From Rhynchopus euleeides (Eukaryota; Euglenozoa; Diplonemea; Diplonemida; Diplonemidae), in NCBI GenBank assembly GCA_963210315.1, contig OY723293.1, positions 434,001 through 498,000 on the forward strand: a DNA stretch of 64,000 bases, in the 5' to 3' direction. Shown piece after piece: positions 16,012-26,481 of this stretch; the first letter of the stretch is position 1, and every line of letters begins with the position of its first letter. A program made the position numbers and the translations under genes. The notes under the pieces are model-generated. The model did not search any database. It saw only the letters and a program-made list of their open reading frames with translations, and had not been told where the DNA came from.

Positions 16012-17670
16012 TCAGCGGAGAGCGGTGTGGGGACGGATGGCATAGTGCGGCTGGGCAAGGCGGGCAGAAGTCCGACCAAGCTTCACCCTCGCGGCCTTCC
16101 CGGAGGGGTGCAGTTTCGTGTGGCAGCACTGCCGCACGCTGTGCGACGCTATCAGCGGGGATGCGCTGCCCGGGTTCGGGGTTTGGGCACGCGAGCCGGC
16201 CCCACTGCTCCCGTCACTGCCACCCTTGCCGAAGATGTGCATCAGCTTGTTGCTCCCGCTGGCCTGGATGGCGCGGAAGTGCGTCAGCAGCTGGTCATAC
16301 TCCGGCACCCCCGACTGCGGCACAACCTCCTCCAGGCCCATCACATACAGCGACTCGCTCGCCAGCAGGCCCACATCCAACTCACACTCAAAGTCTTTAT
16401 CACGCACCTCCGAGTCGAGAGACTTCAGCACGGAGGCCAGCTCCTTCTCCTTCTTCATTGCTGCCGCCAGGCGGCCCTCCAAATCGCGGATGTGGGACTT
16501 GATGGCACCGAGCTGTGCTGTCAGGCTGTGCTCGGCCGCATCACGCGTTGCCTCATGGCCTGGCCGCGTCTTCCGCAGGTTGAGGCGCTGCACGCAGTGC
16601 GTCAGCGGCACCTCCTGCTCCCTCAGGGCGTTCTCCAGTGAGAGCCGCCCTTCATGCGCGCTGGTCAGCTCGGAGGCGACCCTCTCGCGCTTCTCCGCAA
16701 CTTGGGTCCGGATCCGCGTGACCTTCCGCAGGTTTTCGGCAAAGGCATGCCGGGTCTGCTCGTTGAACCGCACGTTGTTCCGCACGATGCGCGTCGCCAG
16801 TAGGAACATCCTCTTCCGGAGCTTCACCGACTCATCAGTGAGCGAGACAGCCGTCTCGATGGTCCCCTCGGAGTTGCGCTTCCACTCCTCAGGGAAGGTG
16901 CGGCTGTTGCGCACGGCGTTGCGGGTGTCGATGCTGTTGCAGTCGGATGGTGCGGCGGGTGCGGACCCCCCTGCGCTGTACAGCACCAGCGCCCCCTCGG
17001 AAGCCGTGGGTGTCAGGGAGGCGTCGCTCGGAGGGGGCATCAGCAGGCAGGACTCGTCGATCCCCAGGGCGGCAGTCTTCAGGGATATGTCGCCGCGGAG
17101 GCGGGCGCGGCACGCATCCATGCGCTGCAGCACCGACTCCGCATCCGCCACCGTCAGGACGAGGGAGGATATGGAGGTGGTGATCTCGTTCAGCTCCTTC
17201 GCAAGCGCGTCCTGCACCTTGTCGCCAGCCTCGAGGTGGGCGGGGACCTTCTTGCGCTCCAGGAGGCGGAATTTCGTGTTCTTCAGGGGCTGGTTCTGCC
17301 TCTGGAGGAGGTCTAGGCAGAGTGCAAACGAATGCATCATCTGCTCGAACTCCCCTGTGAGGTCGGAGTAGGCGTCTTCCAGGCGGCGCTTGAGCCCGCG
17401 TGTTTCAGCCACCTTCTTGCGGAGGCGCTGGGAGACGCGCGCTGCCGCCTGAACCCCCTCGTTGGTTATCACCTTCTTCTTCCTGTCGTTCTGCGACCGG
17501 GCGCGAGCCGATGTGTTCATCCCCTCGGAGGCGTCTGCAAGGCGGCGGAGCGTGACGGAGGCCCAGTCGCCCGGCTGCAGCTGGAAGTCGTTCTTCTTCA
17601 TCGTGTCCGACCATGACAGGAACTTCGGGTTGGGATCGGCAGCCTGCATCATTGCAGGCATTGCGGACAT
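16012..17670 (-). CDS. Tektin-like axonemal coiled-coil protein
   Basis: A 552-residue frame starting at MSAMPAM (17670), chosen because the upstream extension is proline-rich and conserved-looking sequence starts at FLSWSDTMKKNDF. The body is almost wholly alpha-helical coiled coil. Near residue 368 it has RPGHEATRD, matching 5 of 9 positions of the tektin signature RPNVELCRD, followed by the typical helix (SLTAQLGAIKSHIRDLEGRL). Tektins are filamentous proteins bound along doublet microtubules of cilia and flagella, usually 400-450 residues. The excess here is a Gly/Ser-rich C-terminal tail after about residue 480, which might include read-through of an unrecognised intron. A Ser/Pro/Ala loop interrupts the helix near 195-230. 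This gene indicates a motile flagellum. Confidence 0.75.
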   Translation of the reverse strand: MSAMPAMMQAADPNPKFLSWSDTMKKNDFQLQPGDWASVTLRRLADASEGMNTSARARSQNDRKKKVITNEGVQAAARVSQRLRKKVAETRGLKRRLEDAYSDLTGEFEQMMHSFALCLDLLQRQNQPLKNTKFRLLERKKVPAHLEAGDKVQDALAKELNEITTSISSLVLTVADAESVLQRMDACRARLRGDISLKTAALGIDESCLLMPPPSDASLTPTASEGALVLYSAGGSAPAAPSDCNSIDTRNAVRNSRTFPEEWKRNSEGTIETAVSLTDESVKLRKRMFLLATRIVRNNVRFNEQTRHAFAENLRKVTRIRTQVAEKRERVASELTSAHEGRLSLENALREQEVPLTHCVQRLNLRKTRPGHEATRDAAEHSLTAQLGAIKSHIRDLEGRLAAAMKKEKELASVLKSLDSEVRDKDFECELDVGLLASESLYVMGLEEVVPQSGVPEYDQLLTHFRAIQASGSNKLMHIFGKGGSDGSSGAGSRAQTPNPGSASPLIASHSVRQCCHTKLHPSGKAARVKLGRTSARLAQPHYAIRPHTALR

Positions 17671-17788
17671 CACCCACCACCCCCCTCGGCTGGGCCTCCC
17701 GTGACACCGGCCTGTGTGGGTAGATAGGGTGGGTAGGGTTGGAGGGTGGTGGGCTGCCCAAGGGGCATCATGAGAATGCTGCCGATAC

Positions 17789-17795
17789 TTTATAA
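17789..17795 (-). promoter_or_regulatory. Possible TATA box of the tektin-like gene
   Basis: The minus strand reads TATAAAG about 120 bp upstream of the chosen start codon, in otherwise GC-rich sequence. This is only a string match. Confidence 0.25.
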
Positions 17796-18312
17796 AATGG
17801 TGTGGTGTGGGGGAGGGGGTGGGGAGGGGGAGTGGGGGCCCGTCCGCCGAGTTTAGACAGCAGGTCCACAGCACAGCTGGGGTGGTCAGAGCCAGAGAGG
17901 AGATCCACGGGTGGGGGGGGCAGGGGCAGGGGGGCATTGGCCCTCCTCACCTCACCACCACCACCCACCGGGGGAAGGGAGAGCGCGAGAGCGGTCATCG
18001 CCAAAAAGAGAGAGAGAAAAAAATGAACCACACCGACGAGCAACAACAATTGCTCCGGAATAACAGACAGCCTGGGCCCTGTCTCTCGACGGCGGGCCAA
18101 CTCCCGCCGTTTCTGGGGCAACAAAAGAGGCGTCACACACACGCGCGCCCTCATTCTCTCCCTTTTCGTTCTGTTCCCCAACGCCCCTCCCGTCGGCACG
18201 ACGCCCTTTGGCCTGACAAAACAAAACCTCTGCCTCATCATTCTATTGCCGGATTGCCGGACGCCACCGCCCAACCACCCCCACCCTACCCCCACCCCAG
18301 CCACACACAGCC
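17796..18312. other. Intergenic, no gene seen
   Basis: About 0.5 kb between the tektin-like gene (promoter side) and the stop codon of the CHCH gene. It holds G-rich runs and a purine-rich AGAGAGAGAAAAAAA stretch near 18009-18024 but no convincing coding frame. Confidence 0.5.
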
Positions 18313-21191
18313 CTAGAATATCGGCTGCCAAGCACGCGTCTGCGGTGCCGTCCCGCTCTTGTTATCGAGCTGTTTGTATTCTGCGACACTGAGGTTCTGC
18401 TCCTCTGCGTCCATCTCTGCGAGCCGCTGCATCGCCAGATCCCGCGAGACAAGGTCTTTGTCCAGCTCGTGGAGGTAATGTGTAGTCTCATTGCCTGGCT
18501 GCTGCAGCGGGACGTGCGCGCGGGGCATGGGCAGGTCGGGGAACCGGTTCTTCCACTCCTTCTCGAGCAGCGTCTGCCGCCTCCTGTATTTCTCGAGCAG
18601 CTTCCCCTCGAGCGTGTCCTTCACCAGCTGGTAGTAAAGGTCGTCGTTGTCGTCACGCCACCCCGCCATACACTTGTAATATTTACGCAGAATCGGCTTG
18701 CAGGACTTCGGGTTCTGCGACATAAACCGGAAACACGAGATGGCTTCCTCGTGGAGGTTGCGGCAGGCAGCCATGCTGTCCTTCTCAATCTTCTTCCGAA
18801 GCGACTCCAGCACACGGTACGGGATCATTTGGTAGTCGATACCCTGCGTTTTTTTTTGGGACGGGCAGGGTGAGGGGGTGGGGCGGGCACACACACACAC
18901 ACACGTGAATCTTTTTATATTAGTGTAGACACACACCGAGCACTTGCTCTTGATGTGATCTCCACTGTCGTGAACACACACACCGAAGAGGGAGAGAGGG
19001 CAAGTGCAGGGCAGGGGCAGCCCTGCAGCGCTGAACCCCCCCCCCCCAGGCATAGGGTGCGGGCGATTCGGTTATCGCCCAAATCGCAAAAATTATCGCC
19101 CTCATTATCGCCCATTCTGTCAAGGCGATAAGTGGGCGATAATTTTTCCGTCGTATTTTTGGGGGCAAAATGGCCCGGCCAGGGACGTCAGGTCACTGCT
19201 GAGGTGGTGAGTGGGTCATTGCCTCAGTGAAGACCCGGTTCCTGACCTAGATCAAGCCCTCTGCTCCAGTGTTCTCAGTGGGTGAGGACTCTGTGACCAG
19301 GGTCAGAACCGCCCCAGGTCTCAGATCAGCCGTGAAGCTTCCTGTGGGCTCTGCAATGAGCCATCTCAAACGTACGGAGTGCATCTTCTCCCATTCAGAC
19401 CGACTACACTAGAACCACGCATCTCCTTCAACACTAAGGTGTACCCGCTTCATGCTTACGAGTGCTCCTAGTAACGGCGAGTGAACAGGTCCTGAGCGAG
19501 GTCAGGATCTGGGCCAATGCCCAGTTCCTCACGTGGGTTTTAACCGAGGAAATGACCCACCCACATGACGTCAGTGGTCAGAACTGATTTCTGATGCAGA
19601 ATCCTAGGTCTTGGCCCAGTTGTTGACGAGGTCACAGGGCCCTGTGGGACCCAGGGTCAGTAGAGCGGTAACCCACTCACCACTAGCTCAAGACCCCTTC
19701 AGAAAGTGTGAAGGAAAACGGGCGATAATGGGCGATAATTTGGCGATAATCAGGCGATAATTGGGCGATAATGGGCGATAGGCGAATCGCCCGCACCCTA
19801 TGCCTAGGGGGGGTCAAATGGGGGTGACAAACACGATTTTTCAAAAAACCGGCGCAGAGGCCCCAAAGCCCCCGTAAACCCTCCAAACCCCCCCAGATCG
19901 GTCCGGAAACCCATCGAACCCCACTTTTCCACCATTCCGGGCACCTCAGGTGCCCGAATTGGGGTACCTAAATTTTGTGCCACCGTTTGGTACCGGACAG
20001 TGCCACTGTGTGGGAGGTTGGAAAAGAAAATGCCCCAACACACCACATCTGAGGGTTGCAATGCATGTTGCTTGCCAACCACGTCATCCGGTGGGTGTCA
20101 GGCGCTATGTAGGTGGCATGAGCCAGGTCTTCGATGTGTTCTGGCTTGTATATGTACCTCCCTGCCTGCGGCACAGGCACTGCCTTTGTCCCCCACACCA
20201 GCCACAGAGAGCGTATTGTACTCGGTCCACGGTTGCTGATTCATTGTGATGCGTTGTATCCTCGAGTGAACGTCACACACTAGTGGCACCACCACCCGCC
20301 ATCCGAGAGCTGTATTGACTTTGCGCCCTTCCGTTGCATTCACCTCGCCACGCATATTGCACCGTTCAGTACCAGTGCTCTTGGGCCAGGCAAAGTAGAC
20401 CGCAGCAACTACCAATTCTGGCACAATGGGTACCACGACAGCGCACTTCGTGTGTTCCCGGAATGTACAGCTCGTGTTGCAACAGTCGTTGTCAACACAT
20501 CCCGGTTGTGGAGCACTGCTGCACAGGAATCACACGACCATCTGGACTTGTTCCGTACCTACAGGCAGCCTCCCGGTGCATGGTGGCAGGGAGGTACATA
20601 TACAAGCCAGAACTCATCGAAGACCTGGCTAATGCCACCTACATAGCGCCTGACACCCACCGGATGACGTGGTTGGCAAGCAACATGCATTGCAACCCTC
20701 AGATGTGGTGTGTTGGGGCATTTTCTTTTCCAACCTCCCACACAGTGGCACTGTCCGGTACCAAACGGTGGCACAAAATTTAGGTACCCCAATTCGGGCA
20801 CCTGAGGTGCCCGGAATGGTGGAAAAGCGGGGTTCGATGGGTTTCCGGACCGATCTGGGGGGGGTTTGGAGGGTTTACGGGGGCTTTGGGGCCTCTGCGC
20901 CGGTTTTTTGAAAAATCGTGTTTGTCCACGTAAAAGGGTGGCATTTGACCCCCCCTACCCCCCCCCCCCCCACCCCCCAACCCCACCCCGCACCCAAGAG
21001 CTGCAGGCGGTGGTGCACACGACAGGCTGGCATACCTCAAGAGGGTCATCGGGGACGATGTCGTTCAGCAGTCTGGGGTCCATCGGTTCAGATGTGGATT
21101 TATCAACCAGACGTCCGCTCCAGTCGCGAAAGGCGCTATTGTCAAGCGGCGACGCGCCGGCATCACTGGGCTTCGGCTGTGAAGCCCCCAT
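18313..21191 (-). CDS. Twin CX9C (CHCH) mitochondrial-type protein, two exons
   Basis: Exon 1 is 21191-21036 (52 codons, starting MGASQPKPSD); exon 2 is 18843-18313 (176 codons and stop); both joins are phase 0. The donor reads GAG|GTATGC and the acceptor CGCAG|GGTATC after a C-rich tract. The product has 228 residues. Cys at 79, 89, 100 and 110 form CX9C-x10-CX9C, the coiled-coil-helix-coiled-coil-helix fold that the Mia40 relay oxidises in the mitochondrial intermembrane space. A charged helix (residues 111-160) and Pro-rich segment follow. Family members include respiratory-chain subunits and assembly factors; I cannot say which this is. The exon join is inferred from splice signals and matching phase. 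The intron is invaded by two mobile elements, which explains its size. Confidence 0.7.
19049..19804. mobile_element. 756-bp TIR element with GGGCGATAATT subterminal repeats
   Basis: The ends are perfect 22-bp inverted repeats starting GGCATAGGGTGCGGGCGATT; the flanking C/G-runs extend the match imperfectly. Each end carries several copies of GGGCGATAA, four or more in tandem on the right at 19715-19780. There is no transposase, so it is non-autonomous (MITE-like). The interior includes a 20-nt match to conserved large-subunit rRNA at about 19465-19485. No target duplication can be read because the flanks are homopolymers. Confidence 0.75.
19805..20957. mobile_element. 1.15-kb palindromic element with ~370-bp inverted arms
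   Basis: The left arm (19805-20172) and right arm (20575-20957) are reverse complements at roughly 97-98% identity. Both end in GTCAAATG next to G/C runs and continue as GACAAACACGATTTTTCAAA. The right arm has a small insertion (CACGTAAAAGGGTGG). The 400-bp loop shows no gene. Each arm can encode a short peptide ending in ALSGTKRWHKI, so the same reading frame appears on both strands; whether it is translated is unknown. It abuts the element at 19049-19804 exactly. Confidence 0.75.
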
Positions 21192-21654
21192 GATGCGCTT
21201 GATGTGCGGCACACCTGTCGGCAGGGTGTGGAGGGCGCGCCAAGAGCAGGTGGAGAGGTGGGTGACGTAGAGGTGAGGCTGAGACTCATGGGTGTGTGGG
21301 TGCAAGGCGTCAGGCAACAGCGACGGGCGGGGCGCGGCGAGGGGGGTGAGGGGCGGGAGGGGGTTTTGTGTGGGCTCGCCGATGTCTACCAACGCACTGC
21401 CTCATGACACCCAGCCCTTCGGATGGAAACCCGAAGGGAAGACGAGGAGACAGCCGCGGGCAGCCCAGCTTGGCGACCACCTCCCAGTAATCCAACATGC
21501 CAGGTGGTGGGGTGGGGCGCGGTTTAACTTTTGGTTATGCACAGACACAGACACAGCGCCCCCCCTCGAAAAGGCCATCCCCTCTTGAGAAGCTCGGGGG
21601 GGGGGGGGGGGGGTGAGACGGCGGGCCAACCGACCAACACACCACCCCTGCATG

Positions 21655-24600
21655 CTACGGCGGCCCCCCTGCCCCTGCCCCCTCTGCCATCGCGCTGTAC
21701 CAGGGGAGGGGGGCATCGCCTTCCTGCACAGGACCGCCCGACGGGCCCTCTCCACCCCCACGCACACCACCCTCCCCAGGCAGCGCCTCCTGCTGCTCCT
21801 CCTGCACACCCCCACCACCGCCTGCGCCACCGGGCTGGAGGTCCGGAAGGCCCCGCTGGGGCGGGGACAGCGGGGGTGGCCCCTGCCCCTCCTCGCTCGC
21901 AGCAGCAGCAGCAGCCTCACAGTCTGCCGCCTGGGCGGGCTGCCCCTGCGGAGCGTCGGTCAGAACGAGTTCAGGCATGCCGATCGCCCCTTCGGCACCT
22001 TCGGTGCCCTCGGGCTCTCGGGGTGCCCCGCTTGTGACACTCAGGACCTGCAGGGAAGCCGCAGGGCTCGTCAGGGCCGTGGGTACTTCTGTCGTGGCCT
22101 GCACTGTGTGGGAGTAGAAGCGTGCCGACACATCGGGGTGGGGTGGCAGGCTGGCGACAGCCGCATCCTCAGGGGGTGGGGGTGGTGGCGGCGCTGCAGT
22201 GTTGCTGGCGGTGCTGGCGGCTTTGGGCTGCGGCCGTGCGAGCTGGACGAACCAGTCATCGGAGTCGCTCGCGCCCTCCTGCGCCCGCAGGAAGTCGGGT
22301 GCGATGCCTGCGGCGCGGTCCCGCAGCTCCTCCACCAGCCCCAGCACCTCGAAGTTGAACCCCTGCACGGCGAAGGACAGCTCGTGGATCGTGTTCTTCA
22401 CAGGCAGGATGACCTGGTCAGTCGCCGCGGCAACCATATCCTGCAGGTCCTGCTCCTCCAGCATCTGCAGCAGCGAGGTGTGGGCGGTGGTTGTGTGTGG
22501 CGGAAAAGGGTGACGCGACAAAGTGATTTGTTAGCCGTGTCCTTTTTACACAGGCTGTCTCCATCAGGGTGGGGCTGGGGGGGTGTGCTGTTTACAGACC
22601 TCTGGCGTCACTGCGGCTTCTGCGAAGGACTGCTGGATGTGCGCCCACAGCTGGTCGAGGTACACTTCCCCGAGCCTGGCTGCAACTTCGGGCCCGATGA
22701 AGGCATTCAGTCGGTGTCGATCAATGAGGACGCTGTCATCATCCAGGTCGGCATCCTCACCCTTTGCCAGGTTCTGGTGTTCTGCGAGGTTCAGGATAGC
22801 AAGCTGCAGGCAGTCGTCGATGGAGGTGCCGGCACACCGCAGCAGCAGCGATGTCTTGAGGCGGCGGGGGTGGAGTGTCTCGAGGAGAGACCGCACGCCC
22901 GTCACCACCTCATCTGCAAACGACGAGTCGGCGACCTGCGCGTGCGCCACAGCAAACCCCTCCGCCAGCACCGCGATGACCATGTTGAGGAGGATGTAGA
23001 AGACGAGCACGACGTACGCCCAGAACACAATGCCTGCGAGCACCTGGTTCTCCTTGCGCATCCCTTGGTAGAGGCCCTCGTCCTCATTTTGATAGCGACG
23101 GAAGTCACCAACCAGGAGCTTGAGCAGGGTGGTGTAGGACTCTGCGAGGGTGTGGAACTCATACATCGTGCTGCCGTAGAGGCCGTACCCCGACATGGCG
23201 AAGGTGAAGACGGCCCATGTGAACAGGCCCAGCACACCCAGCAGCTGCGACTTCTTCTCGGCAATGGAGAGGGTCAGGAGCCCCAGGCGCGGGTTCAGCC
23301 GGAGGTACTTCAGGATCTTGAGAAACACCATGACGCAGTTGCACACGTTGAGGTAGACCATCGTGTTCCACAGGGTGAGGAGGGCGTCGAGGTCCTCTGG
23401 GTAGCGTGGGGCGTACGGCAGCTTCGTGTACCTCGACTGCTTGCTGACGTCCCACCACACCCAGCGCATGGCGAAGACGGCCAGGAAGATGACCAGGTTG
23501 ACAAACTCCAGGATGTTCCACAGGGAGAAGACAAACGAAAGCACCTTCCTGTATGTCTTGTAGTAGACAGCCCACTCCCGGACGAACCGGTAGACGTAGT
23601 AGAGTACGAAGAGGAGGAAGAAGAAGTCGTACACCGTCTGGAAGGACGACCGGTCTTCTGTCCAAATCATGAACGCCCTGGCTTGGTACTGTGGGAGGAA
23701 GGCGCCACTCGGGGACATCTCGGCGTAAAGCTTGAGGGATGTGAATGTGTTCGTCGCAACGGTGTACAGAAAGAACTCCACGGATATGAACCTCGTCTGC
23801 ACCGGGTCCAGGAAGGGGGTGTCCGGGTCCTGGAAGGTGTCCATCAGCCGCAACACGTCAGCCTGCGTCCGGATGAACGGGATGTCCACGACGTACCCGC
23901 CACAGTGATACACCGTCAGATCCCCAATGATATACTGCCCTCCCGGGATATCGCTGCAGCGATAGTGGTTGTACAGCAGGTCGCTCTGCACCGTCATGTT
24001 GGACTGCTTCGGAATCAGCGGGTTCTGAATCTGGAACCGCGGAACGGTCTCCTCCCCTGCACGGTAGGACCCATAGCACGGTGCTACCGATGTGTTCAGC
24101 AGCGCCGCCACCAGGGTCGGTTGATAGAGCGCCGAATCAATCTCGCAGCTCCTGTTGTTAGCTCGTATGGTTCGAACCCGCGCTGACCCCAGGAGATAGT
24201 TCATACTCTGCAGCCTCGTCGTCCCATTCAGGGGCGGCGTCTCCGGAAACACATTCGAGATGAAGACGGTCCGCATCCAGGCATACCACTCGTCAATATC
24301 ATTCAGCCCCTCATAAGTTCGGATGAACTCAAACCCCGACACCTCCCCCCCCAGGACAACATCCTTTGTCATCCGCGTCGTGTAGTAGCTCTGGTCGATG
24401 GTCCGCTCTCCATAGGCGAAGAACGAAAACATGATGACGAAGGGGATGTAGACAAACAGATCGGTGTAGAGATCCGCCTTCTGCACCTTGGTGCTGATGT
24501 GCTGGATAGCAAAGCAGACAGGCACGGTGCCGGCACCCGAGGGGTCTTCTGACTCGGCAGGTTGGGATCCCTCCTCATCATCCTCCCCGTCTGGCGGCAC

Positions 24601-24756
24601 GACGTTGTCAGCGCCACCCCCTGCCTTGTCGATGCCCTGCCGCTGCGGCGCAGCTTTAAGGGGTGGGTCTGACGCCAGCACACCACCCCCTCCACCCGGC
24701 AAAGGGTCCGCCTCCCCCTCGACTAAGCCCGGAAGGGGCGACATCACGCTCGCCAT
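21655..24756 (-). CDS. Polycystin-family (PKD2/TRPP-like) cation channel, two exons
   Basis: Exon 1 is 24756-22600 (719 codons); exon 2 is 22464-21655 (269 codons and stop); 988 residues in total. The first transmembrane helix is at about 97-115. The large extracellular polycystin (TOP) domain, about 116-395, includes LLGSARVRTIRANNRSC and a following CYGSY, as in PKD2. Helices 2-6 follow (FFFLLFVLYYVY, ILEFVNLVIFLAVFAM and others). The pore loop near 545 reads LLKLLVGDF, keeping the Gly-Asp of the PKD filter, and the S6 helix has FWAYVVLVFYILLNMVIAVLAEGF. Exon 2 adds a predicted coiled coil (MLEEQDLQDMVAAATDQ) and a Pro/Ala/Glu-rich tail. Polycystins are calcium-permeable channels of ciliary and other membranes, which fits the tektin-like gene nearby. 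A conserved upstream element lies 379 bp before the start. Confidence 0.9.
22465..22599 (-). other. 135-bp intron of the polycystin gene
   Basis: The donor reads GAG|GTCTGTAAAC and the acceptor CTGCTGCAG|ATGCTG. Both joins are phase 0, and the splice joins the cytoplasmic domain to a coiled coil. Without splicing the frame ends a dozen codons later. The donor is not a strong consensus, so a nearby site is possible. Confidence 0.6.
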
Positions 24757-25448
24757 GGGTTAGCGGCCCGCTCCAAATCCTTGCGGTGAGGATGCTGAGG
24801 AACAGCCTCCACTCCAAAGGGCAGAGATCAGCAGCAGCAGCAGCAGCAAGGGTCTCCTGTCAGCTGCTGGGGGGGGGGGGGGGGGGGGGGGGGGGGAGGG
24901 GGTGCTGGGCTGAGGGCTCAGGGTTGCCTGGCAGCCATGCCCAACGGTGGTGGGGTGTGGGCTGATGTGGGCGTGTCAGGCAGGTTACCACACGTTAACG
25001 GAGGGGAGAGGGGGAGAGGGGGGCAGAAGGGAGACCCTTTGGGAGGGGGGGGGGGGGGTGCGGGTATGTGTAACGGATTGCCCCTGCACCGAGGGTCGCT
25101 GTGGAGGGGCTGGTGTAGGGAGGGGGGAGGGGGTTTGATCGTCGAGAGGGAATGGAAAAGTAAATCTCCCAGCACCTTCTCGCAATGTTAGTCCTTTTTG
25201 TAGTCACTACACCAGATATGTTGTACAAGGCAGATCAATGCACAACGGGAGGGTGTGTAGCAGTTGTCTGTCAGTGGCTTGGTGGTTGGACCGCAATACA
25301 GTATCACTAAAACACAACCAGGTGTCTGTCCGTAATACGTAGTCTCTCCTTGACACCATATACTTTGTGCCCCTGTATCGTTGTTTTTTTGTACGAATAA
25401 ATGACGGAAGGGAAGGAGGGGGGAGGGGGGGGGGTATTGAATCGAACA
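24757..25448. other. Intergenic region upstream of polycystin
   Basis: About 0.7 kb without a gene. It includes (CAG)n at about 24828-24848, a G-run of about 25 bases (24869-24895), more G-runs near 25045-25057 and the conserved element at 25135-25187. Confidence 0.5.
25135..25187 (-). promoter_or_regulatory. Conserved upstream element, copy 2
   Basis: TTGATCGTCGAGAG to CTCCCAGCACCTT to CGCAATG on the plus strand, about 85% like 6094-6148. It is in the same orientation relative to the downstream minus-strand gene. Confidence 0.4.
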
Positions 25449-25612
25449 CGGCGCTGAAGTAACCACTGTTACAAGTGGTTTTACAAGTGGTTTACATGTA
25501 AAAATTTTTACATGTAAATTTACAAGTGGCACTTGTAAAATTACATGTGCCACTTGTAAATTTTACAAGTGGTACATGTAAAATTACATGTGCCACTTGT
25601 CATTTACGAGCT
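25449..25612. repeat. Left tract of ACATGTA/ACAAGTG modules with CACGGCGCTGAAGTA end
   Basis: The tract starts CACGGCGCTGAAGTA and continues as alternating TTACATGTAAA and ACAAGTGGCACTTGT palindromes. The same start occurs inverted at 41536-41522. Module composition resembles the foldback at 61334-62024. It appears to be one border of the gene island ending near 27812. Confidence 0.6.
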
Positions 25613-25730
25613 TTCCTTAACACTGGCGAGCCGTGTTGTTCCATTTGTTTATCCCCCGCGACCCCAGACCAGCACATGCCCTGCTGCACACACACACCCT
25701 CACTTACAAAAGGACCTTTGCACCTCCAAC

Positions 25731-26481
25731 ATGAGCAAGAGAACGGCAACCACAACACCGACGCGCAACAGCAAGCGGACGAAGAGCGGAGATCTGGGGA
25801 AGGAGGATGAGCGGCATGAAAGCCAGCTGCAGCAGCTTGTGGAGGACTTTGTGGCCCTGTACACCACCAGGAAGACGGGGGAGGTGTTTAAACACTCGGT
25901 GTTGAAGGAGATGCTGCAGAAGGTGCTGGTGACCACCATCCCCCCCAAGAGTGGAGTGATAACAAAGGTGCTGAAACGCAAATACGATGCACTGGCTTCC
26001 TACAAGTCGCTGAAGGATGTTTCCGGCGACCTGTACACGGTTCGGATCGAAGGAAACCGTGAGATGGCCATCCACGGCATCGCGCTGAAGCCCTTCCCCA
26101 CGCCAACGCAGAAGAAGTCGGAGGGTTTCGCGCGCCTCAAGCTGGTGGTGAAGGACCTGGACAGCATGGATATGGTCAAGATGTACAAGGCATCGGCACA
26201 AGCCTCCACATCCGAGACGCGTCCGAAGAATAAGGCAGTGGCGGCGGTGGCGGGCGATGCAGCACATCGTTGTGGGCGTGCACGACCAGGAGACCGGGCG
26301 CTACTATAGCGTCATCGTCGAGAATGGCTTCGCCAAGCTGGTGACGGCGACGCTGGAAGGGGTGCAGGTCGACTACACCTTCTACAGGGACCGTCCTTCG
26401 GACCAGTGTGAGCCAGGTGAATACAGCGGCTCGCTCGTTGTGCCGCCTCCGCATTTTGTGGATTCAAGCAGAAATCGGTGA
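25731..26481 (+). CDS. Unrecognised basic protein, interrupted by a frameshift or small intron
   Basis: Frame A starts ATGAGCAAGAGAACG (25731) and runs to a TAG at about 26307. A second frame is open through 26257-26481 and continues with coding-like sequence (HIVVGVHDQETGRYYSVIVEN). A -1 shift or a missed splice near 26230-26260, in a GGCGGTGGCGGGCG stretch, would join them into a product of about 250 residues. The N-terminus is Lys/Arg/Thr-rich (possible nuclear signal); a helical segment (about 25-75) with many Lys and Val follows. I do not recognise a family. It lies on the opposite strand to all host genes and between two module tracts, so I infer it belongs to a mobile element. Confidence 0.5.

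Larger units (their letters stand above)
18844..21035 (-). other. 2.19-kb intron of the CHCH gene carrying two TIR elements
   Basis: Inferred GT-AG intron. Apart from a (CA)n tract near 18888-18904 and poly-C runs (19035-19047, 20950-20980), nearly all of it is made of the elements at 19049-19804 and 19805-20957. Confidence 0.65.

Noticed and set aside
24140-24200. tRNA-like GGTTCGAACCC string
   Set aside because: It lies inside the conserved polycystin coding sequence and has no cloverleaf around it.
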